A DNA stretch of 64,000 bases, taken from the NCBI GenBank assembly GCA_964501365.1, contig CAZCST010000030.1, forward strand, positions 1 through 64,000, read 5' to 3'. Of this stretch, positions 10,099 to 19,424 are shown in pieces. How positions within the stretch are numbered: the stretch's first letter is position 1; each line of letters starts with the position of its first letter. The position numbers were made by a program, and so were the translations under genes. Source of the stretch: CAZAMB01 sp964501365 (GTDB lineage Bacteria > Planctomycetota > Phycisphaerae > UBA1845). The notes beneath the pieces were generated by a model, which was not told the origin of the DNA, made no database searches, and saw only the letters and a list, made by a program, of their open reading frames with translations.

Positions 10099-10653
10099 AT
10101 GGATGAATCCAACGAAAAACCTGTTGAATCCCCTGAACCATTGACAGTGGATCAGCTCGTACCAAAGGTCTAAAAGGATTTATGTGCCCTGGCGGCAACG
10201 CTGATGAAGGGCGAACGCCGCGACCACACTCTGGCCGCAACGGCTCTTGTACATGAAGCCTATTTGCGGTTGCTTCAAAAGCCCGACGGGAAATGGGAAC
10301 ACCGGGGTCATTTCTTCGCCGCTGCGGCGCAAACCATGCGCTGCATTTTGGTGGACCACGCAAAGCGTCGCGGACGCAAGAAACGACTCGGCGGGCGGCG
10401 CCGCATTCAACTCGACGAAGATCACATCAAACTAACTCCATCGGACGACAACTTGATCGTCCTGGACGAAGTGCTCACCAAAATGTCTGCTGTGGACGCC
10501 GATCTTGGCCGTATCGTGGAACTGCGTTTCTTCGTGGGACTTACAATTGAACAGACAGCCGAAGTACTGCAAGTCTCTACAGCTACAGTGGAGCGAGGCT
10601 GGCGTGCCGCCAAAGTCTGGCTGACAGCGAAATTGGAAGAAGGCGCAGACTAG
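10099..10653 (+). pseudogene. ECF RNA polymerase sigma factor (Rhodopirellula-type group) interrupted by an in-frame TAA
   Basis: Translation from the ATG at 10099 gives MDESNEKPVESPEPLTVDQL, then VPKV, a TAA stop at 10171-10173, then KDLCALAATLMKGERR and the rest of an ECF sigma factor in the same frame. Family members read 'LP.VY.ELR.LA' here, so the stop replaces a Tyr codon (TAC or TAT). After the stop come LAATALVHEAYLRL (region 2), a linker, and region 4 with FVGLTIEQTAEVLQVSTATVERGWRAAKVWL. With the stop bridged, the length is about 184 residues, normal for the group. A start at the ATG at 10204 would lose most of region 2.1. It is either a recent nonsense pseudogene, a readthrough case or an assembly error. 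The absence of any other lesion suggests it is young. Confidence 0.8.
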
Positions 10654-10735
10654 AAATATCTGCATGGCCGTTGCGACCCGCGAACTTCAATTCGCGCGGA
10701 TTCGCGGCCCAATCTATTTAACGGTCAGGCAACAA

Positions 10736-12382
10736 TCACTCAAGATAGCCAAGATCGTTCAGTTGCTGCGTGAGCGCCTGCATTTGTTCGCTAGTGTAGA
10801 CAGAGTCCTCACCCGCTTGTGAACCTGCGGCTACCGTCTGTACACCCCTGGTCACAACGCCCTCGTACTCGACTCGTGGTGGAACCAGGAACAACTCGGT
10901 GATCACTCGCCCGTCCATGTCGTCCGGTACACGCTGCCCAAGCAGCGAGAGAATCGTAGGAGCACAATCCGCGATCTGTGCGTTGCCTCGCTTTCCCTTA
11001 GCCACCCCAGTCCCCACGGCTGCGATGATCCCGTCCGGACGATGCGTCCCTTCGATGCGATCCTCTGCGAGCCATTTGACCACACGCGACCCCCGAATCT
11101 TTCGAACCACCGCCAGCGATTCGTAGGGAATCAAGATCAAATCCGGCATCCACGGCTGCTCCGTCCGTGAACAACCATACAACTCCTCGGGTTTATGAAC
11201 CTCCGGAAACAAAGGGACCGACTTGCCGTCCGGTTGCCGTACCGAACACTCCCCGCTCAGCAACTTCGCACGAATTTCGTCCCGCAGTTTTTCATACTCT
11301 GCCGGATCGACGATTCCACAGGGCTGTCGACCCTTCAAATTGACATAGAGAAATCCGGCCATCCCCGCATGCATGACACACGCCCGCGTCCGCGTGAAGT
11401 TTACCGCCAGATCGTCTGCAATATTTCCTTCTCGCGCAAACCGCTTCGTCTTCCCGCGCAGCCGATCCCAGACATGCCTGATTCGCGTCGTACCCTGCGC
11501 CGCTCCGCCCTCGAGTGCCAGATACCCCCACTGCTCGAGAAGCCGGTTGACGTGAATTTTGCCTTCCAGGCTCCCGTGTCCGTGATCCGAAACGATCATA
11601 ACCGCCGCATCATGTTCCGCGGCATAATCGAGCAGCGTACCCAACGCCCGGTCGGCCTCCGCAAAACACTCCTTTACCATTTCGCATCGCTTCGGCTCGC
11701 GGTCGCTCCAACGCGGATCAAGATATTTCCAGGTCTTATGCTGCAAATTGTCTGTAAGCTTGAGCACGACCATGAGCGCGTCCCAGCCGAATCGCTCGCC
11801 GAGCCACATGGTCATGTCCGCGCCCTGATGAAAGCTCTGCGAAATGTAGTCGAGGTTTTCCTTGAATACGGCCTCCCCACCCACCGCACTCCGTCGCCAT
11901 TTCGCCCGCAACGTCGGATCAGGCCACCGCTCGACAATCTCTGCTTTGATTTCCGGCGGATAGACGAAGTTCGAATTGACGCCCGGCGTCTCAAACCCGC
12001 TCACCATAAATCCGTTCACCGGCACGGCCGGGAAAGTCATGGGAACGTTCACGCTGCCGACTTTGAATCCACGTTCCCCCAGAATGCTCCAGAGGTTTCG
12101 CATATGGTCGAGACATCGCGTGCTGTTGAATGCGAGCTTGTTGGTGTGAACGTCGAATCGCTCGAAGTCAATGATGCCATGTTTGCCCGGTTGCTTTCCG
12201 GTAAGAAAGGTCGTCCACGCGGCCGGAGTGATAGGCGGCGTCGTGGACCGTAAAACACCCGAAAAACCCCGCTCGCAGACCCCCCGCAACCGTGGCATCT
12301 GCCCCTGGTCCATCAACGGCCCAAGCACGTCCCACGTTACCCCATCGAGACCCACGACCAAGACTCGCCTGGCTACCGTCAA
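10736..12382 (-). CDS. Type I phosphodiesterase / nucleotide pyrophosphatase (alkaline phosphatase superfamily)
   Basis: A 548-residue protein that starts with VLVVGLDGVTWDVLGPL, the metal-binding start of the alkaline phosphatase fold, followed by the nucleophile region TTPPITPAAWTTFLTGKQPG and the second metal site IVSDHGHG. A later HRPDGIIAAVG segment fits the last metal ligand. Members hydrolyse phosphodiesters or nucleotide-sugar-like substrates; the substrate cannot be told from sequence. No signal peptide is seen. The start is TTG, chosen because AGGAGGAG lies a few bases upstream and no ATG fits the family N-terminus. It converges on the sigma factor gene. Confidence 0.88.
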   Translation of the reverse strand: MTVARRVLVVGLDGVTWDVLGPLMDQGQMPRLRGVCERGFSGVLRSTTPPITPAAWTTFLTGKQPGKHGIIDFERFDVHTNKLAFNSTRCLDHMRNLWSILGERGFKVGSVNVPMTFPAVPVNGFMVSGFETPGVNSNFVYPPEIKAEIVERWPDPTLRAKWRRSAVGGEAVFKENLDYISQSFHQGADMTMWLGERFGWDALMVVLKLTDNLQHKTWKYLDPRWSDREPKRCEMVKECFAEADRALGTLLDYAAEHDAAVMIVSDHGHGSLEGKIHVNRLLEQWGYLALEGGAAQGTTRIRHVWDRLRGKTKRFAREGNIADDLAVNFTRTRACVMHAGMAGFLYVNLKGRQPCGIVDPAEYEKLRDEIRAKLLSGECSVRQPDGKSVPLFPEVHKPEELYGCSRTEQPWMPDLILIPYESLAVVRKIRGSRVVKWLAEDRIEGTHRPDGIIAAVGTGVAKGKRGNAQIADCAPTILSLLGQRVPDDMDGRVITELFLVPPRVEYEGVVTRGVQTVAAGSQAGEDSVYTSEQMQALTQQLNDLGYLE

Positions 12383-12612
12383 AGGCTCCTCCTGCGCAGC
12401 TTCGTTAGCGACTGGTCCGGGTCTGTAATTTCAATTCTCAAATCTGCCTTCTCCACCCAAAACGTATCCAGGATTTTGGCCTTCCCCCAAAGTTCTCCGA
12501 CTCATCGGACCGATGCAGAACCGGTCCTTACTGGCAAAGTCGATCTTGCCAGGATACAATAATCCAAGGGCAATCTGTATGCGAACGCCCCCAGCCGGAA
12601 GGTAGTTTAGAT

Positions 12613-12936
12613 ATGGCCGATCGCGCCCAGACTCAGGCAACCAAGCTCGACACCGTCGAACCCCTCGGCAAGCGAGTCCTCATCCGCAAGGACGAGGACA
12701 AAAAGGTCACCAAGGGCGGTATCGAGCTGCCCGCCTCCATCGAAATTCCCACGATCACCGGCCGCATCGTCGCCGTTTCGGCCCAGATCGCCGGTGATTC
12801 CGACTTCCCCATCAAGCAGTACGACCGCGTGCTTTTCAACCCCAAGCATGCCATCCCCGTCGAATTCGACCCCGACAACTGCCTCTACGTCGTCCCAATC
12901 GAAGACGTAGTCGCCGTCTTTCGCAAATCACCCTGA
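12613..12936 (+). CDS. GroES-like co-chaperonin (solitary)
   Basis: A 107-residue protein with PLGKRVLIRKDEDKKVTKGG, IELPASIEIPTITGRIVAVS and a beta-strand end, matching the GroES fold with its mobile loop (KVTKGGIELP). GroES caps the GroEL chamber. No groEL lies beside it and no CIRCE-type inverted repeat was found upstream, so this is probably one of the extra GroES copies common in planctomycetes. It has a longer N-terminus than E. coli GroES. The start has GGAAGG upstream. Confidence 0.88.
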   Translation: MADRAQTQATKLDTVEPLGKRVLIRKDEDKKVTKGGIELPASIEIPTITGRIVAVSAQIAGDSDFPIKQYDRVLFNPKHAIPVEFDPDNCLYVVPIEDVVAVFRKSP

Positions 12937-13226
12937 TCCGCGAACACCCGGAGCCATCCACCCTCGCTCTACCCTGATCGCAATTCCTTGGGAATCTGCG
13001 CGCGCCGCGCATGTTATCTTAGGATGCAATGAGAACCCTGCGCACAATCAACCCTCGGCTCCCCAATCCCGAACCGTCATCACACCCCGCGCGCCCCCCT
13101 GCGCCGACCCCTGCGCCAGCCCTTTTTCCCAGCCCGCGCCGAAACATAAGTCCTTGCCAGGTCGCGATCTCCGGGGCGCATTTTAAAAATGCAGGAACGA
13201 ACCCATCCAGAAGCGCAGCGGTACGA

Positions 13227-14291
13227 TCAACTGTGGATTCCGCGAGCGACCACCAGAGTGGCCGCCGTCGTCACGAGCAAGGCAAGGATGACGACGCCCC
13301 AGGTCGACGCCGCCGGAACATTGGATTCGCATCCGGGCGTGAAGTGGTTGAAAACGTACAACGAATTTGCCCCGCCGTCGTCGATGGTCAGGAACATCCT
13401 GCGGCCGCCGCCGTGGCACTCACCGATAGAAGTAATCGCCAGGCCCTCATAATTGCCCGGCCCTGGAAACGAGTAAGTGGCCACTGTGTTGAATTGCCGC
13501 AGCGACCCCGCTGCAAGGCACGAAGTCGCACCCCCGACCGGAACAGAGGTAAGCTCCAGCGATTCAATCGTGTCGAAACCGGCGTCATGAAGGACGTAAA
13601 GCAGTCCCGTGGAATAATCGAAAGTCAGTTCCGCGATTTCCCCGAATTGCGTCGCGTATTCGCCAACCACGGAGAAGCCGCCGGGCCCGCCGCCACGCAC
13701 AAGGTCAAAAACATAGATACGGCCAAGTGCCTGATGCCCAACAAACATCAGACCCCCCATCCCGCCGTGGCTGACATAGAGCGAGCCCGTGTGGTCGCGG
13801 AACCCGGCAGCCGTCAGGTACGAATCCGGCACAAAGGCGATCCCTTCTCCGCCTTCCCCCGGCAGACACCCGCTCGTGTTCCAGTCGTTGACCAGAACCT
13901 GCGTGCCGTACGTCGAAACGTCGTACTCTTTGATGTGTTCCTCGCCCTCGATAATCGCGAAGATGTGGGTGTCGCTGGAATCAGCGATGGTGACGCCCTC
14001 AAAATCGCCAAAGCCCGTCCACTCGCCGCGCAGTCCGGCTTTCGTGTCGATCTGGAATCCTCCACTTCCGTTCTCGACGGCTGCCCAGAGTTTCGATTGC
14101 GCGCCAGGTCCGTTACGGCAAATCCAAAGTCGGCGCGTCACCGAATTCCACACCGCCCCGCTAAGGTCCTGATACAAATCGTTAGCACCGGGACCCTCAA
14201 TGGGCGTCAGGTTGGTGGCCTGCGCAAATGGTTCCGCCGGCCAGGGAAGTCCAATGCCGGACATGGCCAGCGCGAGAATGACATGAATCAC
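13227..14291 (-). CDS. Secreted beta-propeller-like protein with IPTL-CTERM-like tail
   Basis: A 354-residue protein with a GTG start after AAAAGG. The N-terminus MIHVILALAMSGIGLPWPAE is a weak signal peptide. The body has repeated strands such as LSGAVWNSVTRRLWICRNG, GDFEGVTIADSSDTHIFAI and GNYEGLAITSIG, resembling SdiA-regulated or esterase-like propellers in which 'D.EG' motifs recur. The end, NVPAASTWGVVILALLVTTA followed by basic residues, has the layout of an IPTL-CTERM sorting signal, although the first residues differ from the consensus. It is probably an exported, envelope-bound protein of unknown function. Confidence 0.72.
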   Translation of the reverse strand: MIHVILALAMSGIGLPWPAEPFAQATNLTPIEGPGANDLYQDLSGAVWNSVTRRLWICRNGPGAQSKLWAAVENGSGGFQIDTKAGLRGEWTGFGDFEGVTIADSSDTHIFAIIEGEEHIKEYDVSTYGTQVLVNDWNTSGCLPGEGGEGIAFVPDSYLTAAGFRDHTGSLYVSHGGMGGLMFVGHQALGRIYVFDLVRGGGPGGFSVVGEYATQFGEIAELTFDYSTGLLYVLHDAGFDTIESLELTSVPVGGATSCLAAGSLRQFNTVATYSFPGPGNYEGLAITSIGECHGGGRRMFLTIDDGGANSLYVFNHFTPGCESNVPAASTWGVVILALLVTTAATLVVARGIHS

Positions 14292-14357
14292 TGCCTTTTC
14301 CCCCCACCCGCATCAATAACAGCGCGCGAATTGAAGATCGCGGCTCACCACAGCCAA

Positions 14358-16196
14358 CTAATTCGAAGCAAAAAGCTGCTTGGGCGATTCGGCCGACGCG
14401 GCACGAATCAGCAGCCCCTGCAGATCCTTCAAATCCTTGGTTTCCTTGATCTTGGTTCGCGCCGCCTCGTCAATCACCACGTTTCGCGACGTGAGAATCG
14501 TAAAGATCGCATTGACCGTTTGTTCGCGCTTGGCGTCTTCGGCGGCCTTTTCCTGTTCGGCGTGCTTCTTTTCCGAATCCAGCTTTCGCATGGCCAGCGA
14601 ATCGCCCGTCGCAGCAGCCAACTTCTCATACCATTCTTTGGGATATCCCGGATGCTTGGGCTGGCCGCTCTCGTCCTTCACGTTGCCATCGAGGTATTTG
14701 AAGATCAGTTGCTCGCCGACTTTTTTCCAGCGCTTGACCGTATCATCTCCAGCTCGCGTGGAATAATCCGTGAGGTAGTCAACCGCAAGACGCGGCGACT
14801 GCCCATACAAAGCCACAGCAGCCGATTCGATTCCGGGCTGGTCAGCGATGAATTGACCTTCGAGTTCTCGCTGCACAACCTGCACATCCTTGATCATGTC
14901 GGAATAACGAAGGTACGCATAATTGGAAACAAAATTGAAAACCCAGAACGCCGAATCCCACGTGAAATTCTGAAACGAACCGGTGCCGACTGCATACGAA
15001 TGCGGTACACGCGTATTCCCGCAGTATTGCGGCACGAAAACCGTGCTGTAGGTATCGTCCACGCTAAACCAGAGCACGCCGCCGATCGGGTCAGGGAGGG
15101 AAGATCGCGACTGCGCCACAAAGGTGAATCCGGTTTGCTGCGTGGAGGTCGCGCGCTCGTTGAAGTACTCCTTCTCGCCGACTTTCCAGGTCAGCGGCCG
15201 CCAGCGATATGGGAGGTCATAGGGCCCCGCGCCAATATCCTTGGTCATGTCCAGGGCCGTGCCTTCATAGTGATCCCGCATGAGTTGCATCACATCGTGG
15301 ACTGCGAGCTTTTTGTCGGGCTTGATCCAGAGCGGCAGCGGCTTGGCCCCGGCCGCGCCCTGCACCCAGTCATCGCTTGCTTTCATCGAAGGCGCCGCGC
15401 GGCCAAACATGCACCACACGCGGGCATCACAGAACCGCGCCGCTTCGAACTCCGGCGGGTTATAGGCATCGGCGAAGCTGAATTCGGCGTCCGAACCGTC
15501 GAACCACCCCTGCTCCCTTGCGAACGAAATCACGTCCGTCGAGTAGATCGTATTTTCGGGGTCGTTCAGCGGAAACTGCCGGATTCGCGCCGCATTGGCA
15601 TGACCGCTGATGTATCCGTCGGGAATCTTCCGCGCAACCCACACCGCCCCCTTGTTCGTCGGCCCCTTGCCGATGATCTCGAAAATCCACGCTTCGTTCG
15701 CATCAGAAATGGACATCGATTCACCCGAACTGTAGTAACCGTATTTGGCGACAAGGCCGGTGATGACGTCGATCGCCTCGCGTGCAGTCTTGGCCCGCTG
15801 GAGCGCGATGTACATGAGACTGCCGTAGTCCATGATCGCCTTGGGATCGCTGAGCTCCTTGCGCCCGCCGAACGTCGTCTCGCCGATGGCGACCTGGTGC
15901 TCATTCATGTTGCCGACGACGTTGTAAGTCTCGGCCACCTGCTCAATCTCGCCGAGGTACTTGCCCGTATCCCATTCGTGGACTCGCAGCTTCGCCCCAG
16001 GCAGATATTTTGCCGCCGGCCAGTGATACAGCTCGCCATAAAGAGTATGCGAATCGGCGGAGTAGGTGATGAAGACCGATCCGTCCGCCGAGGCACCCTT
16101 GGTAATGAGAAAGTTGGTGCAGGCCGGGGTTGGCTGATGAATGACAAGCGTGAAAGCGCACGCGACGGCGAGAACGGATACGCGATTGTTTCGCAC
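14358..16196 (-). CDS. Secreted C69-family peptidase (dipeptidase-like)
   Basis: A 612-residue protein from a GTG start with AAAGGAG upstream. A signal peptide precedes C26 in PAC-TNFLITKGASADGS; removing it would expose the cysteine as N-terminal nucleophile, as in family C69 (Ntn hydrolases). Other family blocks are NVVGNMNEHQVAIGETTFGG, AWIFEIIG and SGHANAARIRQF. C69 enzymes cleave dipeptides or act as acyl transferases; secretion suggests a role in peptide nutrition. The last 130 residues form a charged helical region not typical of the core domain. It is downstream of and parallel to the S9B peptidase gene. Confidence 0.88.
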   Translation of the reverse strand: MRNNRVSVLAVACAFTLVIHQPTPACTNFLITKGASADGSVFITYSADSHTLYGELYHWPAAKYLPGAKLRVHEWDTGKYLGEIEQVAETYNVVGNMNEHQVAIGETTFGGRKELSDPKAIMDYGSLMYIALQRAKTAREAIDVITGLVAKYGYYSSGESMSISDANEAWIFEIIGKGPTNKGAVWVARKIPDGYISGHANAARIRQFPLNDPENTIYSTDVISFAREQGWFDGSDAEFSFADAYNPPEFEAARFCDARVWCMFGRAAPSMKASDDWVQGAAGAKPLPLWIKPDKKLAVHDVMQLMRDHYEGTALDMTKDIGAGPYDLPYRWRPLTWKVGEKEYFNERATSTQQTGFTFVAQSRSSLPDPIGGVLWFSVDDTYSTVFVPQYCGNTRVPHSYAVGTGSFQNFTWDSAFWVFNFVSNYAYLRYSDMIKDVQVVQRELEGQFIADQPGIESAAVALYGQSPRLAVDYLTDYSTRAGDDTVKRWKKVGEQLIFKYLDGNVKDESGQPKHPGYPKEWYEKLAAATGDSLAMRKLDSEKKHAEQEKAAEDAKREQTVNAIFTILTSRNVVIDEAARTKIKETKDLKDLQGLLIRAASAESPKQLFASN

Positions 16197-16290
16197 GGGT
16201 AACTCCTTTCCAATGGTTCAATACGAAAGAAAGAGTATCAAATTAGCAGAGATTCGCCAATTCGAACCGCGACCGTAAGGGAGCGGGGAA

Positions 16291-16386
16291 GTTGTAGGGT
16301 GGGCCATGCCCACCTATCCGAACGGGACTAATGGCACGGTCGTGTGCTACTGCTCTTGAGCAGTTGTAGGGTGGGCCATGCCCACC
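16291..16386. repeat. Two copies of a 24-bp palindromic repeat between the peptidase genes
   Basis: The 24-bp element begins GTTGTAGGGTGGGCC and ends ATGCCCACC. It occurs at 16291-16314 and again at 16363-16386, the two copies being 72 bp apart. Its core GGTGGGC-CAT-GCCCACC is a hairpin. A related element starting TTGTAGGGTG with another palindrome lies at 48277-48300. Confidence 0.8.
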
Positions 16387-16405
16387 AATCCAAGTCCACC
16401 CTGCG

Positions 16406-18625
16406 CTACAAGTGATCCGACAAAAATGCCGTGATTTGTTCGTAGAGGCGTCTGGTCACCAGGGGGTCGGCCACCATGTGCGTAAAATCGCTGAGCGGCA
16501 GGAGTTCGTGATGCTTGCCGGCCCGGAAGAGCGCGTTGGACATCTTGAGCGCATGCATGAAATACACATTGTCATCTGCCGTACCATGAATGATCAGCAG
16601 AGGCCTCTCCAGGTCCTTGCAATAGGTCAGCACCGAAGAGGCGTCATAGCCTGCTGCATTCTCGTCCGGCAGTCCCATGTATCGCTCGGTATAGTGCGTG
16701 TCGTAGTCGCGCCAGTCGCAGACCGGCGCACCGGCCACCCCGACTTTGAACACGTCTGGGCGGCGCATGACGGCCATTGCCGAGAAGTAGCCGCCGAACG
16801 ACCAGCCGTAGATGCCCACGCGGGACATGTCCATTTCCGGGTATTTTTCGCCCAGGGCCTTCAGCCCGGCCACCTGGTCGGCGAGTGGGATGTCGATGAG
16901 ATTTCCCTTGATGGCCCGCTCCCAGTCGCGCCCGCGCGAGGGCGTGCCGCGCCCGTCGATGCTGACCACGATGAAGCCGTGATCAGCGATCCACTGCTGG
17001 AGCAAGTAGTTCCGTGCCGCGGCCAGCACGGTCTGCGAATGCGGTCCGCCGTAGACCGAATCGATCACCGGATATTTGAGCTTCGGATCAAAATTCTGCG
17101 GCCGGATAACCGCCGCCCGAAAATCCAGCTCCCCCACCGTCGCAATTTCCAGATTCGGCACAAACGGCGGTTCTTCTGCCACAGACCTTAAGTTGCCAAT
17201 GACTTTGCCCCTACTGTCGTAAACGACATTTTCGCGCCGCCCAGACAACGTATTCGAGGAAAGCACAAATGATTGACCTTTGGCAGCAAACACGGCCGAG
17301 TGGACTCCGTCTTCCTGTGACAACTGGTTTTGCACCGGCCCGCTGCTGACTTGGAGCCCAACCGGAATCCGATAGAGATGTACCTGTGTTGGGTCCGCGG
17401 AAGCGTGCACAAAGATCGCATGTGTTTGCGCGTCCTGATGCAGAAATTCCCGAAAGCCAGGCACCGCGTCGCTGAGAATTCCCCGATCGCCACTTGGCGA
17501 GTGAACGAATTCCAACTGCATGGTTCCGTTGCGTTCCGAAGTCCATAGGACCGTATCCCCTTGCGCTGACCACCTCGGCATCTTGTCATCGAGGTTAACC
17601 CACTTCTCGTCGCGCTCGGTTAGTATTGGACTTAGTCCAGTGGTTGGGGGATCGACTTTGAATAGAACTTCCTCGGTTTGTGTCCGATTTTGGACAACCA
17701 AGAGCGGCGGGCCGTCTTTCCAGCGGACGGTTCCTACGTAGGGGTATTTTTCGCGGTCCCAGGTAACCCACTTGGTTTCGCCGCCGACCGCGGGAATGAG
17801 ACCGAGCTGCACGTCGGCGTTCTTCTGGCCCGTTCGCGGATACGCCCACGTCTGCGGCGGCTTCTCCGGATACATGGCGTCCATGATGTGCATCGTTTCC
17901 ATGCCAGTCGTGTCGGTGCGCTGATACAGAATCTGCTGGCTGTCCGGAGACCACCAATACCCTTCGCGGCGGTCCATTTCCTCCTGGGCCGCAAACTCCG
18001 CCGTGCCGAACGAAATGTTCTCATTCGCGCCAGAGGTAAGCTGCCGCTCCTGGCCGGATGCAATGTCAATCACGAACAGGTTCCCGTCGCGCACGCAGGC
18101 CACCGATTTGCCGTCCGGCGAAAAACGTGGATCAATGGGATAGCCCTTATCACTACTTAGTTCCTTCACGTCGCGATTGGCGCGATCAATAACGAACAAC
18201 CGCCCCGAAAGCGGCACCAGAATCCTCGCCCCGTCTTCACTCAACTGGTACCCGGCAATTCCTCGCGCCGAGAGCCGCATCCGCTCGCGCCGCGCCTTCT
18301 CCTCCGCCGACAGTTTCTCCTCCGCGCCATTGAGGATTTGCTCGGCCGTCAGAACGACGCGCTCCTCGCCGGTCTTGGTGTCGAATTCATAAAGATTTTG
18401 AATGTTGTCTCGCGGCCCCGAACGCAAGAACAGCACGGCGCTGCCGTCCGGCACGATCTTGATGGAGTTGGGATACCCCGCCGAAAACCGCCTCGTGGCC
18501 GCGTAGTCTTCGAGGAATTTGGGGTCGGCGATATTGATCGGCGTCGCATGGCCGGATCGCGTGGTGTGGTGTGATGCGCAGCCGGCAACCGTACACAGCA
18601 TCAAGAACAATGTGGTTCGACGCAT
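16406..18625 (-). CDS. Dipeptidyl peptidase IV-like lipoprotein (family S9B)
   Basis: The start is placed at the ATG at 18625 with GGGAGA just upstream; a start at 18637 is possible. The N-terminus MRRTTLFLMLCTVAGC ends in a lipobox, so it is probably an exported lipoprotein. An eight-bladed propeller of about 450 residues (LFVIDRANRDVKELSSD, WSPDSQQILYQRTD) is followed by an alpha/beta hydrolase domain with the nucleophile in GIYGWSFGGYFSAMAV, the acid in HGTADDNVYF and the histidine in DFTHMVADP. S9B enzymes remove N-terminal dipeptides, often X-Pro. At about 739 residues it is full length. It lies upstream of the C69 gene with the 16.3-kb repeats between them. Confidence 0.93.
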   Translation of the reverse strand: MRRTTLFLMLCTVAGCASHHTTRSGHATPINIADPKFLEDYAATRRFSAGYPNSIKIVPDGSAVLFLRSGPRDNIQNLYEFDTKTGEERVVLTAEQILNGAEEKLSAEEKARRERMRLSARGIAGYQLSEDGARILVPLSGRLFVIDRANRDVKELSSDKGYPIDPRFSPDGKSVACVRDGNLFVIDIASGQERQLTSGANENISFGTAEFAAQEEMDRREGYWWSPDSQQILYQRTDTTGMETMHIMDAMYPEKPPQTWAYPRTGQKNADVQLGLIPAVGGETKWVTWDREKYPYVGTVRWKDGPPLLVVQNRTQTEEVLFKVDPPTTGLSPILTERDEKWVNLDDKMPRWSAQGDTVLWTSERNGTMQLEFVHSPSGDRGILSDAVPGFREFLHQDAQTHAIFVHASADPTQVHLYRIPVGLQVSSGPVQNQLSQEDGVHSAVFAAKGQSFVLSSNTLSGRRENVVYDSRGKVIGNLRSVAEEPPFVPNLEIATVGELDFRAAVIRPQNFDPKLKYPVIDSVYGGPHSQTVLAAARNYLLQQWIADHGFIVVSIDGRGTPSRGRDWERAIKGNLIDIPLADQVAGLKALGEKYPEMDMSRVGIYGWSFGGYFSAMAVMRRPDVFKVGVAGAPVCDWRDYDTHYTERYMGLPDENAAGYDASSVLTYCKDLERPLLIIHGTADDNVYFMHALKMSNALFRAGKHHELLPLSDFTHMVADPLVTRRLYEQITAFLSDHL

Positions 18626-18706
18626 ACATTCTCCCATTGAGCAACGCTCGACAGCGAAATCCCAACACCAATCTGACCGTACCCCAACGGTCGCGACTCG
18701 GTTTCG

Positions 18707-19414
18707 TTAGTCACCCTGTCGCTGATAAAAAATAGTCTGGCCGGTCGCGTAACGACAGGCCGGTTGAGCCACGGCGTGAACCATCGCGGCGACATCAGCC
18801 GGATCAAGGATATCCTGCTTCGGAAAGTCCGGCACGACCTCGTGCAGCATTCGCGTCTCGACAGCTCCCGGTGCGATGGCGAACACGCGCACGCCAACCG
18901 CCCTGCCTTCGTCGCCGAGCCCCCGCGTCCACGCGTTGACCCACGCCTTGGACGCGCCGTACGCAGCCAGCCCGGCGAAGGGATCACGCGAGGCAATCGA
19001 CGAAATGTTGATGATCGCCCCTTTGCTCTTCTTCAGGGCCGGCCAGCCCGCCCGCGAGGTCAGATATATGGCGCGGACGTTGACCTCCCAGAGATTGTCG
19101 AAAATTTCCGGGCTTAGTTCGTCAATCGTTTTGGACGGCGCAACACCGGCGGCATTGACGAGAACGTCGAGACGGCCAAACTTTTCCACCACTCCTTTGA
19201 TCGCCGCCGTCGCCTGATCCGCCTTCGTCAGATCGGCGGAAACAATATGGCACCGCCCGCCGGCGCGTTCCACGAGCGTTTTGGTCTCAGCCAATTCGGA
19301 CGCCGTGCGCGAGATGGGTACTGTAACTGCGCCGTCCCCGGCGAACCGAAGACAAATCGCCCTCCCGATACCGCGCCCCCCACCGGTTACCACAACCACT
19401 GGATCAGAAGACAT
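18707..19414 (-). CDS. Short-chain dehydrogenase/reductase
   Basis: A 235-residue SDR with the cofactor motif TGGGRGIG at about 10-17, the structural motif NAAGV near 90, the catalytic Ser in NISSIASRD and YGASK (Tyr, Lys). The 'classical' layout resembles FabG-type 3-oxoacyl reductases, but the substrate cannot be assigned. The Arg of TGGGRGIG and the length fit an NADP(H)-binding classical SDR. It starts at ATG with GGAGC upstream, only 10 nt after the ygfZ stop, so both are probably cotranscribed. Confidence 0.9.
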   Translation of the reverse strand: MSSDPVVVVTGGGRGIGRAICLRFAGDGAVTVPISRTASELAETKTLVERAGGRCHIVSADLTKADQATAAIKGVVEKFGRLDVLVNAAGVAPSKTIDELSPEIFDNLWEVNVRAIYLTSRAGWPALKKSKGAIINISSIASRDPFAGLAAYGASKAWVNAWTRGLGDEGRAVGVRVFAIAPGAVETRMLHEVVPDFPKQDILDPADVAAMVHAVAQPACRYATGQTIFYQRQGD

Positions 19415-19424
19415 GGCAAGCTCC

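Noticed and set aside
10171..10173. Selenocysteine-like recoding of the sigma factor stop
   Set aside because: The stop is TAA, which is not recoded as Sec, and no hairpin like that in selD follows it.
12613..12936. groESL operon
   Set aside because: Only groES is present; no groEL frame occurs downstream before the converging propeller-like gene.
13029..16202. 1057-codon open frame on the plus strand
   Set aside because: It is antisense to two well-supported genes (propeller-like protein and C69 peptidase). Its product is rich in Arg and Pro without domain similarity, as expected from codon bias on the opposite strand.
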